A DNA stretch of 64,000 nt from Sphingomonas oligoaromativorans (GCF_011762195.1 NZ_JAASQK010000002.1:1-64000); one strand, 5' to 3'; shown: positions 1 through 8,410, counted from the stretch's first letter. Notes: a model not told the origin generated them from the sequence alone. Program-made: numbers and translations.

Positions 1-250
1 CGTCGAAACCGGCAACGACAGCTGGCGCTTCAAGAACCGGAGCTGAAAACCCTTCCCCCGGACCCCCATCCCGGCGGTTGACCCGGTGGGTCCACAGGGA
101 CCTCCCACGGCCGTCGCCGCCTGCGCTCGTGGCGGCGCGCGGCGCCGGCCGTGGGCCCCTCCTATGGACTACCGGGACAACCGCCACTCGCCTCTCAAAG
201 GGGTCCCTTTTCGACGCCTATAGGGGGTCCCTTTTGGACGCCGATTGACA
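1..250 (+). mobile_element. Right end of an IS21-family insertion sequence (3' end of istB plus terminal repeats)
   Basis: The first 46 bases read in frame 2 as the tail ETGNDSWRFKNRS followed by TGA, which resembles the C-terminus of IstB, the ATPase helper of IS21-family transposition. About 150 bases of non-coding DNA follow. Then come two near-identical direct repeats, GGGGTCCCTTTTCGACGCC at 200-218 and GGGGTCCCTTTTGGACGCC at 224-242, and a terminal CA at 249-250. Repeated end sequences are typical of IS21 elements, where they serve as transposase binding sites. The rest of the element lies outside the window. Right after position 250 the sequence becomes an integrase reading frame, so the element sits inside that gene. 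The boundary is inferred from the switch in coding content. Confidence 0.6.
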
Positions 251-550
251 GCACTTGGCCTTCCGGGTGATGGTGAAGCGGGCATGAAGCTCATCCGGCG
301 CTCCATGGCGCAACTTCTGCGCGAGCATGGGGTACCTCATGACCAGGTAGAAATGCAGCTCGGTCACCGGAGGTTCGGAAGCGTCAGCGAGCTCTATGCC
401 CCCTTCTCACCGGACTACTTGGCGAACGCTCTCTCAGCCATCGAAGCCATCATCGACGAGATCGAAAGCCGTGCACCGGGGGCATTCCACCGGACAGACA
501 CCGGAAGTGCCGAAGGTGCAGAGGTAGGAAAGCTTGATCCGGAGGCATAA
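251..550 (+). pseudogene. Tyrosine recombinase (phage/island integrase), C-terminal fragment cut by the IS
   Basis: About 99 codons remain of the catalytic half of a site-specific tyrosine recombinase. The segment GEAGMKLIRRSMAQLLRE carries the conserved arginine region, QLGHRR supplies the LGH histidine box, and SELYAPFSPDYLANAL is the region of the nucleophilic tyrosine. Everything upstream was removed or displaced by the IS21-like element ending at 250. A TTG formed at the junction could in theory start a 101-residue product, but it would lack the core-binding domain and the first catalytic arginine. The gene ends 40 bp from the 3' end of tRNA-Val, a classic integration target, so it is probably the leftover integrase of an island lying to the left. 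Confidence 0.8.
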
Positions 551-588
551 AAAAGCCCCGGAAAACAAGATGTTTTCCGGGGCTTTCT
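551..588 (-). terminator. Intrinsic terminator of tRNA-Val (possibly bidirectional)
   Basis: A perfect 15-bp inverted repeat (552-566 with 572-586, loop about 5 nt) built around GCCCCGGAAAAC. Read on the minus strand it is followed by a run of six T. It lies directly after the 3' end of tRNA-Val. On the plus strand it also directly follows the integrase stop codon, but the T tract there is shorter. Confidence 0.85.
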
Positions 589-589
589 A

Positions 590-664
590 TGGTGGGCGTG
601 GCAAGGATTGAACTTGCGACCCCTGCGATGTCAACACAGTGCTCTACCACTGAGCTACACGCCC
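590..664 (-). tRNA. tRNA-Val (anticodon GAC)
   Basis: Read on the minus strand, the 7-bp acceptor stem GGGCGTG/CACGCCC, a D-arm with GTAGCTCAGTGGTAGAGC, an anticodon stem CTGTG/CGCAG with loop TTGACAT, and a T-arm containing GTTCAATCC form a complete cloverleaf. The anticodon is GAC (valine). The CCA end is encoded (590-592). The adjacent integrase fragment suggests the 3' end served as an attachment site. Confidence 0.95.
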
Positions 665-677
665 GCCGTGGGATGGG

Positions 678-706
678 CCTCTAGCCAGCATGGCGGAGGA
701 TGACAA
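678..706 (-). promoter_or_regulatory. Probable housekeeping promoter of tRNA-Val
   Basis: On the minus strand TTGTCA (701-706) and TAGAGG (678-683) are separated by exactly 17 bases and lie about 14 bases upstream of the mature tRNA 5' end. This fits a sigma-70 type promoter for a stable RNA gene. The call rests on motif and spacing only. Confidence 0.5.
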
Positions 707-741
707 GCGCCTTGTTACGATTTTTTGGGGATAACTCCGCT

Positions 742-1119
742 TCAGGGCTCGCCCGCCATCGTGCCCACGCCGAACAGCCGATCCACCTCCAGCACCAGAT
801 CGCGCAGGTGGAACGGCTTGGAGAGCACCTTCGCGTTGGGATGCGAGATGCCGCCCTTCAGCGCCACCGCCGCAAAGCCCGTGATGAACATCACCCGCAT
901 GTCCGGCGCCATCCGCGCCGCGCGCTGGGCGAGTTCGATACCGTCCATCTCGGGCATCACGATATCGGTCAGCAGCAGATCGAACCGCTCAGCCTCCAGC
1001 AGCGGCAGCGCCGCCGTGCCGCAGTCGACCGCAGTGACGGAATAGCCGACCTTCTCCAGCGCGCGCGCCAGATACTCGCGCATCGAGCGATCGTCCTCGG
1101 CGAGCAATATCCTTATCAT
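742..1119 (-). CDS. cpdR: Stand-alone response-regulator receiver protein, CpdR type
   Basis: A 125-residue single receiver domain without an output domain. The acidic pocket (E8, D9, D10), the phospho-acceptor D52 in TDIVMPEMDG, T80 in FITGFAAVAL and K101 in SKPFH are all present. The stretch VMFITGFAAVAL closely matches Caulobacter CpdR as remembered. In the Caulobacter paradigm, unphosphorylated CpdR loads the ClpXP protease at the pole and so drives timed proteolysis of cell-cycle regulators; phosphorylation through the CckA-ChpT relay switches it off. The gene is divergent from an N-formylglutamate amidohydrolase gene, an arrangement I recall from other alphaproteobacteria. The tRNA-Val gene lies downstream. 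Confidence 0.85.
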   Translation of the reverse strand: MIRILLAEDDRSMREYLARALEKVGYSVTAVDCGTAALPLLEAERFDLLLTDIVMPEMDGIELAQRAARMAPDMRVMFITGFAAVALKGGISHPNAKVLSKPFHLRDLVLEVDRLFGVGTMAGEP

Positions 1120-1290
1120 CGTCTCTCACACACCCCGGATGGCCCCTCGCGGCACGACCGCGGAAAGGGCGTATCGGCTCCCAACGCATCGGGCGGATCA
1201 CGCAGCGGGTTCGCCTCCGCTTCCACCCCTCACCTATTGGCGAGTGCGCAGACCATTGCTCACCGCACAGCGACTGCCTAGCAGAATAGC

Positions 1291-2154
1291 ATGGCCATGA
1301 AGCCTTCGGAACCGATCGCCTATGCCAGGTTGGGACAGGTGGGCGCACGCAGCCCGCTGGTGATCGCCGTCCCGCACGCCGGGCGGCATTATCCGCCCGC
1401 GATGCTGGAGGCCGCCCGCCTGCCCCGGAGCGCGCTGGAGACGATCGAGGATCGCTATGCCGATCTGCTGGTCAGCGACGCCGTGCAGGCCGGCGCCGTG
1501 GCGATCGTGGCGCAGACCGCCCGCGCCTATGTCGATCTCAATCGCGACGAGCAGGAGATCGATCCGGTGCTGCTGACGACGCGCCCCTCGCCCGGAATGC
1601 TCATCGCCTCACCCAAGGTCGCGGGTGGGCTGGGCGTGGTGCCGAGCCGCATCGCGGCGGGCGGAGCCGTCTGGACGCGGCCGTTCAGCGAGGCGGAGCT
1701 GGAGGCGCGGATGGCGGGCGTCCACCGCCCCTATCATGCCGCCATCGCCGCCGCGATGGACGAGGCGATGGCGGTGCATGGCATCGCGATCCTGCTCGAC
1801 TGCCACTCCATGCCGTCGCTGGCCGGCCGAGGCCCCTCGCCGCGCGTGGTGGTGGGGGATCGGCACGGCCGCTCGGCCGCCACGCGGTTCGTCGCAGCCG
1901 TGATGGGCACGGTGCGCGATGCCGGGCTCACCGTGGCGCGCAACCACCCCTATGCCGGTGGCCATACGCTCGATCTCCATGGCCAGCCACGCCGGGGGCG
2001 TCACGCGATCCAGATCGAAGTCGACCGCTCGCTATATCTCGATCCTCCGGGGCTGGAGCCCGGCCCCGGCCTCGCCGAAACCCGGCGACTGGTGCAGGCG
2101 ATCGCCGCCGCGCTGGAGGACGAGGCGCGCGGACTTGCGCTTGCGGCCGAGTAA
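1291..2154 (+). CDS. N-formylglutamate amidohydrolase family protein
   Basis: A 287-residue protein with family hallmarks: VIAVPHAGRHYPP near residues 25-37, EDRYADLLV near 54-62, YVDLNRDEQEID near 78-89, and LLDCHSMPS with HIRLD-like RHAIQIEVDRSLY further on. The family hydrolyses N-formyl-L-glutamate to formate and glutamate, the last step of one histidine degradation route. No hut genes lie nearby, so a different N-acyl substrate is possible. The histidines in PHAGRHYPP and DCHSMPS are likely metal ligands (inference). It is transcribed away from cpdR and reads towards a minus-strand terminator at 2168-2200. Confidence 0.8.
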   Translation: MAMKPSEPIAYARLGQVGARSPLVIAVPHAGRHYPPAMLEAARLPRSALETIEDRYADLLVSDAVQAGAVAIVAQTARAYVDLNRDEQEIDPVLLTTRPSPGMLIASPKVAGGLGVVPSRIAAGGAVWTRPFSEAELEARMAGVHRPYHAAIAAAMDEAMAVHGIAILLDCHSMPSLAGRGPSPRVVVGDRHGRSAATRFVAAVMGTVRDAGLTVARNHPYAGGHTLDLHGQPRRGRHAIQIEVDRSLYLDPPGLEPGPGLAETRRLVQAIAAALEDEARGLALAAE

Positions 2155-2167
2155 GCGGCGCACCATT

Positions 2168-2268
2168 AAAAAAACCGCCCCGCGCAAATGCGCGAGGCGG
2201 CCAAGGTTCAGGGAGGAACGCGCCCGGAGGCGCGTCATGCGCGATCACGAAGGGGGGCGTGACCACGC
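2168..2268 (-). ncRNA. Candidate trans-acting small RNA with an exposed anti-Shine-Dalgarno loop
   Basis: No protein gene on the minus strand explains the strong minus-strand terminator here. It is a stem of CCGCC/GGCGG plus CGCGC/GCGCG (2175-2200) followed by seven T (2168-2174). Upstream on the same strand a good promoter, TTGAAA (2297-2302), 16 bp spacer, TATTTT (2275-2280), predicts a start near 2268 and an RNA of about 100 nt. It would contain a hairpin ACGCGCC/GGCGCGT and a GTTC-CTCCCT-GAAC mini-hairpin (about 2207-2220) displaying CUCCCU, complementary to a ribosome binding site. Small RNAs with CU-rich anti-SD loops are known in alphaproteobacteria. No expression evidence is available. 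Confidence 0.5.
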
Positions 2269-2274
2269 ATCACA

Positions 2275-2302
2275 AAAATAGGGCGCGGGGGATCGATTTC
2301 AA
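2275..2302 (-). promoter_or_regulatory. Predicted promoter of the candidate small RNA
   Basis: Minus-strand TTGAAA and TATTTT boxes with a 16-bp spacer (2281-2296). They lie in an AT-rich patch unlike the flanking GC-rich DNA. No other gene on this strand could use it before the terminator at 2168-2200. Confidence 0.5.
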
Positions 2303-2367
2303 GCGCAAAGATGCAAAAAAGCCACGACTCGACTAAAAAACTATCGAGAGGCGATTAAAGGCTTGCT

Positions 2368-2928
2368 TTAGCGCGGCCCCGCGCCCGGCAGCATCCGATC
2401 CAGCGTGCGGTCGCGATCCAGGAAGCGGTGCTTCAGCGCGGCCGCGACATGCAGGACCAGCAGCGCGAGCATCAGATAGGCGACCGTCTCATGCCGGCCA
2501 TGCCAGACATGGCTGATCGCCTTCTCCTGCGGCACGGGGAAATAAGGCAGCCCGAAAAGCCCGAAGAATGTGAGCGCATGGCGCTTGGGCGAGGCCGACG
2601 TGAAGATCCATCCCGACAGCGGGATGAAGATCATGAAGGCGTAGAAAATCCAGTGGACCGCGTGGGCAAGCCCCTTCTCCCAGGGCTTCACGCTGGCCGG
2701 CAGCGGCGGCGGCCGATGGCCGATCCGCCAGCCCAGTCGCACGAGGCTGAGCAGCAGCACCAGCATTCCGATCGACTTGTGGATGGGCACGATACCGTCG
2801 GGCAGATCGTCCATCAGCAAGCCGATGCCAAGGTTGGTGACGAGAAGGACCGCGATCGTCCAGTGCAACGCGATGGCCACCCGCGTGTAGCGCGTCAGGC
2901 CGGCACCCGAGAACACGGTCCCCATCAT
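2368..2928 (-). CDS. Cytochrome b561-type membrane protein
   Basis: A protein of about 186 residues with four hydrophobic helices: VAIALHWTIAVLLVTNLGIGLL, a second after VPIHKSIGMLVLLLSLVRL, a third around AHAVHWIFYAFMIFIPLSG and a fourth in YLMLALLVLHVAAALKH. Histidines within these helices (ALHW, IHKS, VHW, LHV) are the expected ligands of two b haems. Such proteins carry electrons from the quinol pool across the inner membrane, for example to periplasmic oxidases or against superoxide. The start was set at the first ATG of a MMGTVFSG sequence, preceded by AGGTGG; the frame stays open further upstream into the neighbouring sapC-like gene without coding character. Confidence 0.8.
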   Translation of the reverse strand: MMGTVFSGAGLTRYTRVAIALHWTIAVLLVTNLGIGLLMDDLPDGIVPIHKSIGMLVLLLSLVRLGWRIGHRPPPLPASVKPWEKGLAHAVHWIFYAFMIFIPLSGWIFTSASPKRHALTFFGLFGLPYFPVPQEKAISHVWHGRHETVAYLMLALLVLHVAAALKHRFLDRDRTLDRMLPGAGPR

Positions 2929-2960
2929 CACCACCTCATGTTGGTCGTTCCGGTCGCGGA

Positions 2961-3734
2961 TCAGATCAGCGGCATGTCCGGCACGGGCAGCTTGCCCTGC
3001 TGTGCCTGACGGCCAAAGATGTCGGCCATGCGCTGGAGCGAGAATAGGTGCGCGTAGATCAGCGCCATCAGCCCGCTCTGGATCCACTTGCGAGCCACGT
3101 CGCCGCGCAGATTCTTGACCGCCTCTTCCGAGATGATCTGGAAGCCGCGATACACATAAGGCTGCGGCGCCTCGACCGGCTGGGCCGAGAATTCCCCGTC
3201 GATCAGCAGCTTCTGCTCGGCGATGTCCTTGAAGAAGGCGCCGGTCAGCAGGCTGCTCTGCTCCACCTGCTCGCAGAAGCTCAGGATCGCCTTGGTGCGC
3301 TCGGTCGGGTTGCCGTCTTCGAACAGCAGATCGCCCTCGTCATAGGCGCCGACCACGTCGGAGGTGGGATCGACGCAGAGCGACAGCTCGTCCGTATCCG
3401 GGCGCAGGCGCGCCAGCATGAAGGGATAGCGGCGGATATAGGCCGGGACATAGACGTCGGCCGGGAACAGGCCGTTTTCGTCGACGAAGGTGTTGATGCC
3501 CTCGTTCAGGCCCATCAGCGCCAGCGGCACGGGATTGTCGCCGACCGAGAAGACGATCGGGAAATGACGGCTGGCGGAGATGAACTCCTCGACCAGCAGG
3601 GGCACGGCATGAACGTTCTTGAGGAACGGCGCGCCCTCGACCGGGCGGATGCGCCAATCGGCATGCACCTGGCTCGAGATCGGCGTCAGATCGTTGTAGA
3701 ACAGCGGCAGGCCCTGATTGGGTGCGCTCGCCAT
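2961..3734 (-). CDS. SapC family protein
   Basis: A 257-residue protein that matches the SapC family throughout: VPLLVEEFISASRHFPIVFS near residues 44-63, a central PFMLARLRPDTDELSLCVD block, and a C-terminal region ending in QGKLPVPDMPLI. The family was named for a Campylobacter S-layer secretion locus, but its biochemical role is not established. In sphingomonads it often accompanies TonB receptors or tryptophan-halogenase-like genes; neither is here. There is no signal peptide, so it is probably cytoplasmic. A purine-rich ribosome site (GGAGAG) precedes the ATG. The cytochrome b561 gene follows 33 bp downstream and may be co-transcribed. Confidence 0.8.
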   Translation of the reverse strand: MASAPNQGLPLFYNDLTPISSQVHADWRIRPVEGAPFLKNVHAVPLLVEEFISASRHFPIVFSVGDNPVPLALMGLNEGINTFVDENGLFPADVYVPAYIRRYPFMLARLRPDTDELSLCVDPTSDVVGAYDEGDLLFEDGNPTERTKAILSFCEQVEQSSLLTGAFFKDIAEQKLLIDGEFSAQPVEAPQPYVYRGFQIISEEAVKNLRGDVARKWIQSGLMALIYAHLFSLQRMADIFGRQAQQGKLPVPDMPLI

Positions 3735-3802
3735 AAACTTGCTCTCCTGAAAACCACTGGACGGGAGAGGCCCCCCGCCACCCCTTTTGAAGACAAAGTC
3801 GT

Positions 3803-5263
3803 CTATGGCCCGGAAGCGGCTTCTGCAAGCGGCAGCAGCGCTCCGGGGTTCATGATTCCGGCCGGATCGAGCGCGCGCTTCACCGCCATCATCGCGGCGA
3901 GCCGCGCCGGATCGATCAGATGGAGGAAATCGGCCCGCTTGAAGCGGCCGATGCCATGCTCCGCCGAAAGCGATCCGCCCGCCTCGGTGACGAGGCCGTG
4001 GACGAAGCGGGAGACGTCGGCGGCGGTGGCCTTGAACCAGGCCCTGTCGTCTCCCCCGGCAGGCGCGCGGACGTTGAAATGGACGTTGCCGTCGCCGAGA
4101 TGGCCGAAGGCGATCGGCCGCGCGCCGGGGAAACGCTCCACCACCGCCGCGCTCGCCCGTGCCATGAAGGCAGGCATGTCGGCGACGGTGACGGAGATGT
4201 CATGCTTGGCGGCCATGCCGTCCCGCGCCTCGGCCTCGGACATGCTCTCGCGCAGCTTCCAGAAGGCATCGGCCTGCGCCTCGCTGGCGGCAAGCGTGGC
4301 GTCGCCGATCAGCCCCGCGTCCAGCGCGTCGGCCAGCGCAGCCTCCAGCCGGGCACCCAGCGGAGCATCTCCGGCAGGCGCCACCGCCTCGATCAGCACG
4401 TTCCACGGCCACGCCTGGCCGAGCGGCGCGCGGGTGTTGGGAATGTGGCGGAGCACCAGCGCCAAGCCCTCGGCCGGCACCAGCTCGAAACTCTCGATCG
4501 CCTCGCCCAGCCGATCCTCCAGCCGGCGCAGCAGGGCGAGCGCCTGTTCGGGATCGCGGAAGCCCACCCAGGCGACCGCCTTCTCCCCGATCGCAGGCAC
4601 CAGCTTCAGCGTCGCGGCCGTCACCAGCCCGAGCGTCCCCTCGCCGCCGATCAGCAACTGCTTCAGATCATAGCCGCGATTGTCCTTGCGGAGCGGCGCC
4701 AGGCCCCGGAGCATCGATCCGTCCGGCAAGACCGCCTCCAGCCCCAGCACCAGCGAGCGCATCGGCCCGAAGCGCAGAACCTGCGTGCCCCCCGCATTGG
4801 TGGAGATCAGCCCGCCGACCGTCGCATTGCCCTTGGACGCCAGCGACAGCGGGAAGCGCCGCCCTTGCGCCTCCACCGCGGCATGGAGATCGGCCAGCAC
4901 GACGCCCGCTTCCGCCGTCACCGCATTGTCCGCCGGCGAAACCGAGCGGATCGCCCGCATCCGCCGCATCGAGACGAGCAGCGCCCGCCCCTCGCCGATC
5001 CCGGCGGGCGTCGCCCCCGCGACCATCGAGCTGTTGCCGCCCTGCGGCACGATCGCCACACCCTCGGCCGCCGCCTGTGCGACGACGAATGCCGCCTCCT
5101 CCGCGTTGGCCGGCGAGACCAGCGCCGCCGCCGAGCCCGTCAGCCGCCGCCGCCAGTCGGTGAGCCAGGGCGCGAGATCGGCCGGCTCGGTGGCGAAGCC
5201 CGATGGCCCCAGCCGCTCGGACAGGCGCGCCAGCAAAGCGGGAGAAGGCATGGGATAGGTCAT
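3803..5263 (-). CDS. FAD-linked oxidase of the D-lactate / glycolate / D-2-hydroxyglutarate dehydrogenase family
   Basis: A 486-residue flavoprotein. The N-terminal PCMH-type FAD-binding domain shows VPQGGNSSMVAGATP (near 72-86), LASKGNATVGGLISTNAGG (near 141-159) and IGGEGTLGLVTAATL. The C-terminal domain carries the substrate and metal region GHLGDGNVHFNV and the family signature SAEHGIGRFK near the end. Members oxidise D-2-hydroxy acids and pass electrons to quinones, cytochromes or electron-transfer flavoprotein. The exact substrate cannot be read from the sequence. The gene is monocistronic as far as can be seen, 69 bp upstream of the SapC gene on the same strand. Confidence 0.85.
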   Translation of the reverse strand: MTYPMPSPALLARLSERLGPSGFATEPADLAPWLTDWRRRLTGSAAALVSPANAEEAAFVVAQAAAEGVAIVPQGGNSSMVAGATPAGIGEGRALLVSMRRMRAIRSVSPADNAVTAEAGVVLADLHAAVEAQGRRFPLSLASKGNATVGGLISTNAGGTQVLRFGPMRSLVLGLEAVLPDGSMLRGLAPLRKDNRGYDLKQLLIGGEGTLGLVTAATLKLVPAIGEKAVAWVGFRDPEQALALLRRLEDRLGEAIESFELVPAEGLALVLRHIPNTRAPLGQAWPWNVLIEAVAPAGDAPLGARLEAALADALDAGLIGDATLAASEAQADAFWKLRESMSEAEARDGMAAKHDISVTVADMPAFMARASAAVVERFPGARPIAFGHLGDGNVHFNVRAPAGGDDRAWFKATAADVSRFVHGLVTEAGGSLSAEHGIGRFKRADFLHLIDPARLAAMMAVKRALDPAGIMNPGALLPLAEAASGP

Positions 5264-5357
5264 GCCTCCCCTCCTAGAGCCATAACGCGGATGCGGAAAC
5301 GCCCGATTGATCGGCCACGATTGGCTGCATCTTAATTCATCGCATGTTCAACCCGGC

Positions 5358-5870
5358 ATGGTCAGCGTAAGCAGCCGTCATGCTTTTTCCACCATGGGGC
5401 CTTCACTGGTGATAGCGCTCGCGCTCATTGCCATCCTCTTCGGCAGCGCCGGCACGTCCGGCCGCCAGAGCGTCGCCGCCGCGACGGTCGAGCAGTTGAC
5501 CGTCACGCAGTCGGTCATCATCCGGGTGCCTGCGCGGCGGTCCCACCGCGCCAATCGGCGCGCCCATGTCGATCCGCCCGCGATGCCCGTCTTCCGCGAT
5601 CGCAGGGGGCCGCGCTGCATCGACGCGGGCGCCATCGCCGGCGCCGCCATCTCCGCGCCGGACAGCGTGGATTTCATCCTCCGCGGCGGCCAGCGGGTCC
5701 GCGCCCGGCTGGAGGACGAATGCCCCGCGCTCGATTATTATTCGGGCTTCTATGTGAAGCCCGCGGGCGACGGGAAAATCTGCGCCAACCGCGATTCGAT
5801 CCGCACCCGTTCGGGGGGCGATTGCCAGGTGGACCGCTTCCGGCTGCTGATACCGATCCCCCAACATTAA
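5358..5870 (+). CDS. Hypothetical secreted protein
   Basis: About 170 residues with an N-terminal secretion signal (basic start, then SLVIALALIAILFGSAG) and a mature part containing four cysteines (GPRCIDAG, EDECPALD, GKICANRD, GGDCQVDR) that could form two disulfides. I do not recognise a named family, although the pattern RCIDAGAIAGA...FILRGGQRVRARLEDECP resembles short conserved periplasmic proteins of sphingomonads. The start is uncertain: ATGs at 5307, 5358 and 5394 are all possible, the last placing the signal peptide right at the N-terminus. The helicase gene follows 91 bp downstream. Confidence 0.55.
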   Translation: MVSVSSRHAFSTMGPSLVIALALIAILFGSAGTSGRQSVAAATVEQLTVTQSVIIRVPARRSHRANRRAHVDPPAMPVFRDRRGPRCIDAGAIAGAAISAPDSVDFILRGGQRVRARLEDECPALDYYSGFYVKPAGDGKICANRDSIRTRSGGDCQVDRFRLLIPIPQH

Positions 5871-5961
5871 CCCCCCATCCCCTTGACAAGGCGGGCCTGG
5901 CGCGACAGGGCAGCGTGCGATTCCACCTGCCTGTCGCAAGTGGTCATTCCCGGAACCGTGC

Positions 5962-7284
5962 ATGAGCTTCGCCGACCTCGGCCTATCCGATGAATTGCTC
6001 CGCGCCATCGCGGACGCCGGCTACACCGAGCCCACGCCGGTGCAGGCCGCCGCCATCACGCCCGTGCTGATGAATCGCGATCTGATCGCGATCGCGCAGA
6101 CCGGCACCGGCAAGACCGCCAGCTTCGTGCTGCCGATGATCGACATCCTTGCCCATGGCCGCAGCCGTGCGCGGATGCCGCGCTCGCTGATCCTCGAGCC
6201 GACGCGCGAACTCGCCGCCCAGGTCGCCGAGAATTTCGAGAAATACGGCAAATATCACAAGCTCTCGATGGCGCTGCTGATCGGCGGCGTGAACATGGGC
6301 GATCAGGTGGCGGCGCTGGAGAAGGGCGTGGACGTCCTGATCGCGACCCCCGGCCGCCTGATGGACCTGTTCCAGCGTGGCAAGATCCTGCTGACCGGCT
6401 GCTCCCTGCTCGTCATCGACGAGGCGGACCGGATGCTCGACATGGGCTTCATCCCCGACATCGAGGAAATCTGCACCAAGCTGCCCGCCTCGCGGCAGAC
6501 GCTGCTGTTCTCCGCGACGATGCCGCCGCCCATCAAGAAACTGGCGGACAAATTCCTGTCGAACCCGAAGCAGATCGAGGTCGCGCGCACCGGCTCGACC
6601 AATGCCTCGATCGAGCAGGCGCTCGTGGCCACCACCTCGCGCGCCAAGCGCGAGACGCTGCGCGGCCTGCTGCGCGCCGAGGACATGAGCACCGCGATCA
6701 TCTTCGCCAATCGCAAGACGACGGTGCGCGATCTCAATCAGTCGTTGCAGCGCCACGGCTTCTCTTCGGGCGAGATCCATGGCGACATGGACCAGTCTTC
6801 GCGCCTGAAGGAGCTGGATCGCTTCAAGGCCGGCGACATCAACATCCTCGTCGCCTCCGACGTCGCGGCGCGCGGGCTCGACATCAAGGGCGTGAGCCAC
6901 GTCTTCAACTTCGACGCGCCCTGGCACCCGGACGATTACGTCCACCGGATCGGCCGCACCGGCCGCGCGGGCGCGACGGGCAAGGCCTTCACCCTCATCA
7001 CCGATGACGATGCCGAGAACATCGCCAACATCGAAAAGCTCACCGGCCAGAAAATCCCCCGTATCGAGGGCATCAAGGCCGAGCGCGAGGCGCCGGCTGC
7101 CGCCGAGGAGCGCCGCCCCGGCGGTCGTCGTGGCGGTGGCGAGCGGTCGCGTGCCGAGCGTGATCGTCGCGATTCCGCGCCGCAGCGCGCTTCGGCGCCC
7201 ACGGCGGAGCCCATCGCGAACGACGCCGATGCCACTTGGAACGGCCCCGTTCCGGCCTTCCTCCATCGGCGGATCGCAGACTAA
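5962..7284 (+). CDS. rhlE: DEAD-box ATP-dependent RNA helicase, RhlE type
   Basis: A 440-residue helicase with all core motifs: the Q-motif region YTEPTPVQAAAI (21-32), motif I AQTGTGKT (45-52), PTREL (80-84), DEAD (153-156), SAT (184-186), and in domain 2 DVAARGLD and HRIGRTGR. After the core there is a short low-complexity Arg/Gly/Glu-rich tail (RRPGGRRGGGERSRAERD), usual for RhlE-like enzymes and used in RNA binding. It remodels RNA secondary structure in ribosome assembly or mRNA turnover; many homologues support growth in the cold. Confidence 0.9.
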   Translation: MSFADLGLSDELLRAIADAGYTEPTPVQAAAITPVLMNRDLIAIAQTGTGKTASFVLPMIDILAHGRSRARMPRSLILEPTRELAAQVAENFEKYGKYHKLSMALLIGGVNMGDQVAALEKGVDVLIATPGRLMDLFQRGKILLTGCSLLVIDEADRMLDMGFIPDIEEICTKLPASRQTLLFSATMPPPIKKLADKFLSNPKQIEVARTGSTNASIEQALVATTSRAKRETLRGLLRAEDMSTAIIFANRKTTVRDLNQSLQRHGFSSGEIHGDMDQSSRLKELDRFKAGDINILVASDVAARGLDIKGVSHVFNFDAPWHPDDYVHRIGRTGRAGATGKAFTLITDDDAENIANIEKLTGQKIPRIEGIKAEREAPAAAEERRPGGRRGGGERSRAERDRRDSAPQRASAPTAEPIANDADATWNGPVPAFLHRRIAD

Positions 7285-7384
7285 GCGAAGCAAATCTTTC
7301 GCGCTTTCTTTACGCTTCTCCGCTACCAAAGTGGAAGGTGAGAGATTCGGCCGACAATGAGGCCGCAATCCTTCGCTTCGGGGG

Positions 7385-8410
7385 ATGGACTGCGGTATCG
7401 TGACCGACACGAGGGGCACATTCGATCGTATTCGAGCATTGCTCGAGGAAAGCGCGATCGCGCCGACGCCGTCGAATTATGAATTTCTTTATCGATATGT
7501 AAGCGGCGCCGATCCTCAACTGGTCGAAGCGGTGGATGCCGTGCGCCGCACCAAGGGCCAGCTCAGCGACCGCATCCTCGCCAACATCCGCCGCGAACTT
7601 TACGGCACCGGCCGGGCCGGCGTCGGCCGCGTGCTGGAGGATACCGAGGCGCAGCTCGCCCGGATGAACGACTATATCGAGCGTTCCGACGCCGACGCGC
7701 GCAACTATGCCTCGCGTCTGGACGTGAGCCGCTCCGATCTCGACGCCGCCGCGACGCTGGAGCGCCAGCGCACCATGCTGGCCGAGATGATCGAGGCGAC
7801 CAACCAGATGATCGCCACCACCGAGCAGCTCCAGTCCGAGCTGACCGCTTCCTCGCGCGAGATCGATGCGCTGAAGGCGGATTTGGAGATCGCCCGTGTC
7901 GACGCCCGTTCGGACGCGCTGACCGGCCTCGCCAACCGCAAGGCCTGCTGCGACTATCTCGACGCGCAGATCGATCGCGCGATGAGCGAGGAGCGGCCGA
8001 TGAGCCTGATCTTCCTCGACATCGATCATTTCAAGAAGTTCAACGACAATTACGGCCACCGGATGGGCGACGAGGTGCTCCGCCTCGTGGCGCAGAGCCT
8101 GGAGCGTTTCTTCCACGGGCGCGGCTTCGTCTCGCGCTGGGGCGGCGAGGAGTTCGTGATCGTCATGCCCGGCCACGAAGCCGAGGAGGCGACCCAGTTC
8201 GCCGAGCGCTTCCGCCAGCATATCGGCACGCGCACCGTCCGCGCCCGCCAGTCGGGCCGCGAGATCGGCAAGGTCACGCTGTCGCTTGGCGTCGCCGGGC
8301 TGGACCGCGAGGACAGCGCGCAGAACCTGATCGATCGGGCAGACCAGGCGCTCTACGACGCCAAGGCCGACGGTCGCGACCGGGTAGTCTGCTGGAAGGC
8401 GGCGGCGTAG
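7385..8410 (+). CDS. Diguanylate cyclase (GGDEF domain)
   Basis: A 341-residue cytoplasmic protein. An N-terminal helical region of about 170 residues, with coiled-coil character around residues 105-170, is followed by a GGDEF domain. The catalytic motif is GGEEF (253-257), preceded by FLDIDHFKKFNDNYGH, so c-di-GMP synthesis from two GTP is expected. No RxxD inhibitory site is seen five residues before GGEEF, so product inhibition through the usual I-site is unlikely. The start at 7385 lies 100 bp after the helicase stop. Confidence 0.85.
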   Translation: MDCGIVTDTRGTFDRIRALLEESAIAPTPSNYEFLYRYVSGADPQLVEAVDAVRRTKGQLSDRILANIRRELYGTGRAGVGRVLEDTEAQLARMNDYIERSDADARNYASRLDVSRSDLDAAATLERQRTMLAEMIEATNQMIATTEQLQSELTASSREIDALKADLEIARVDARSDALTGLANRKACCDYLDAQIDRAMSEERPMSLIFLDIDHFKKFNDNYGHRMGDEVLRLVAQSLERFFHGRGFVSRWGGEEFVIVMPGHEAEEATQFAERFRQHIGTRTVRARQSGREIGKVTLSLGVAGLDREDSAQNLIDRADQALYDAKADGRDRVVCWKAAA

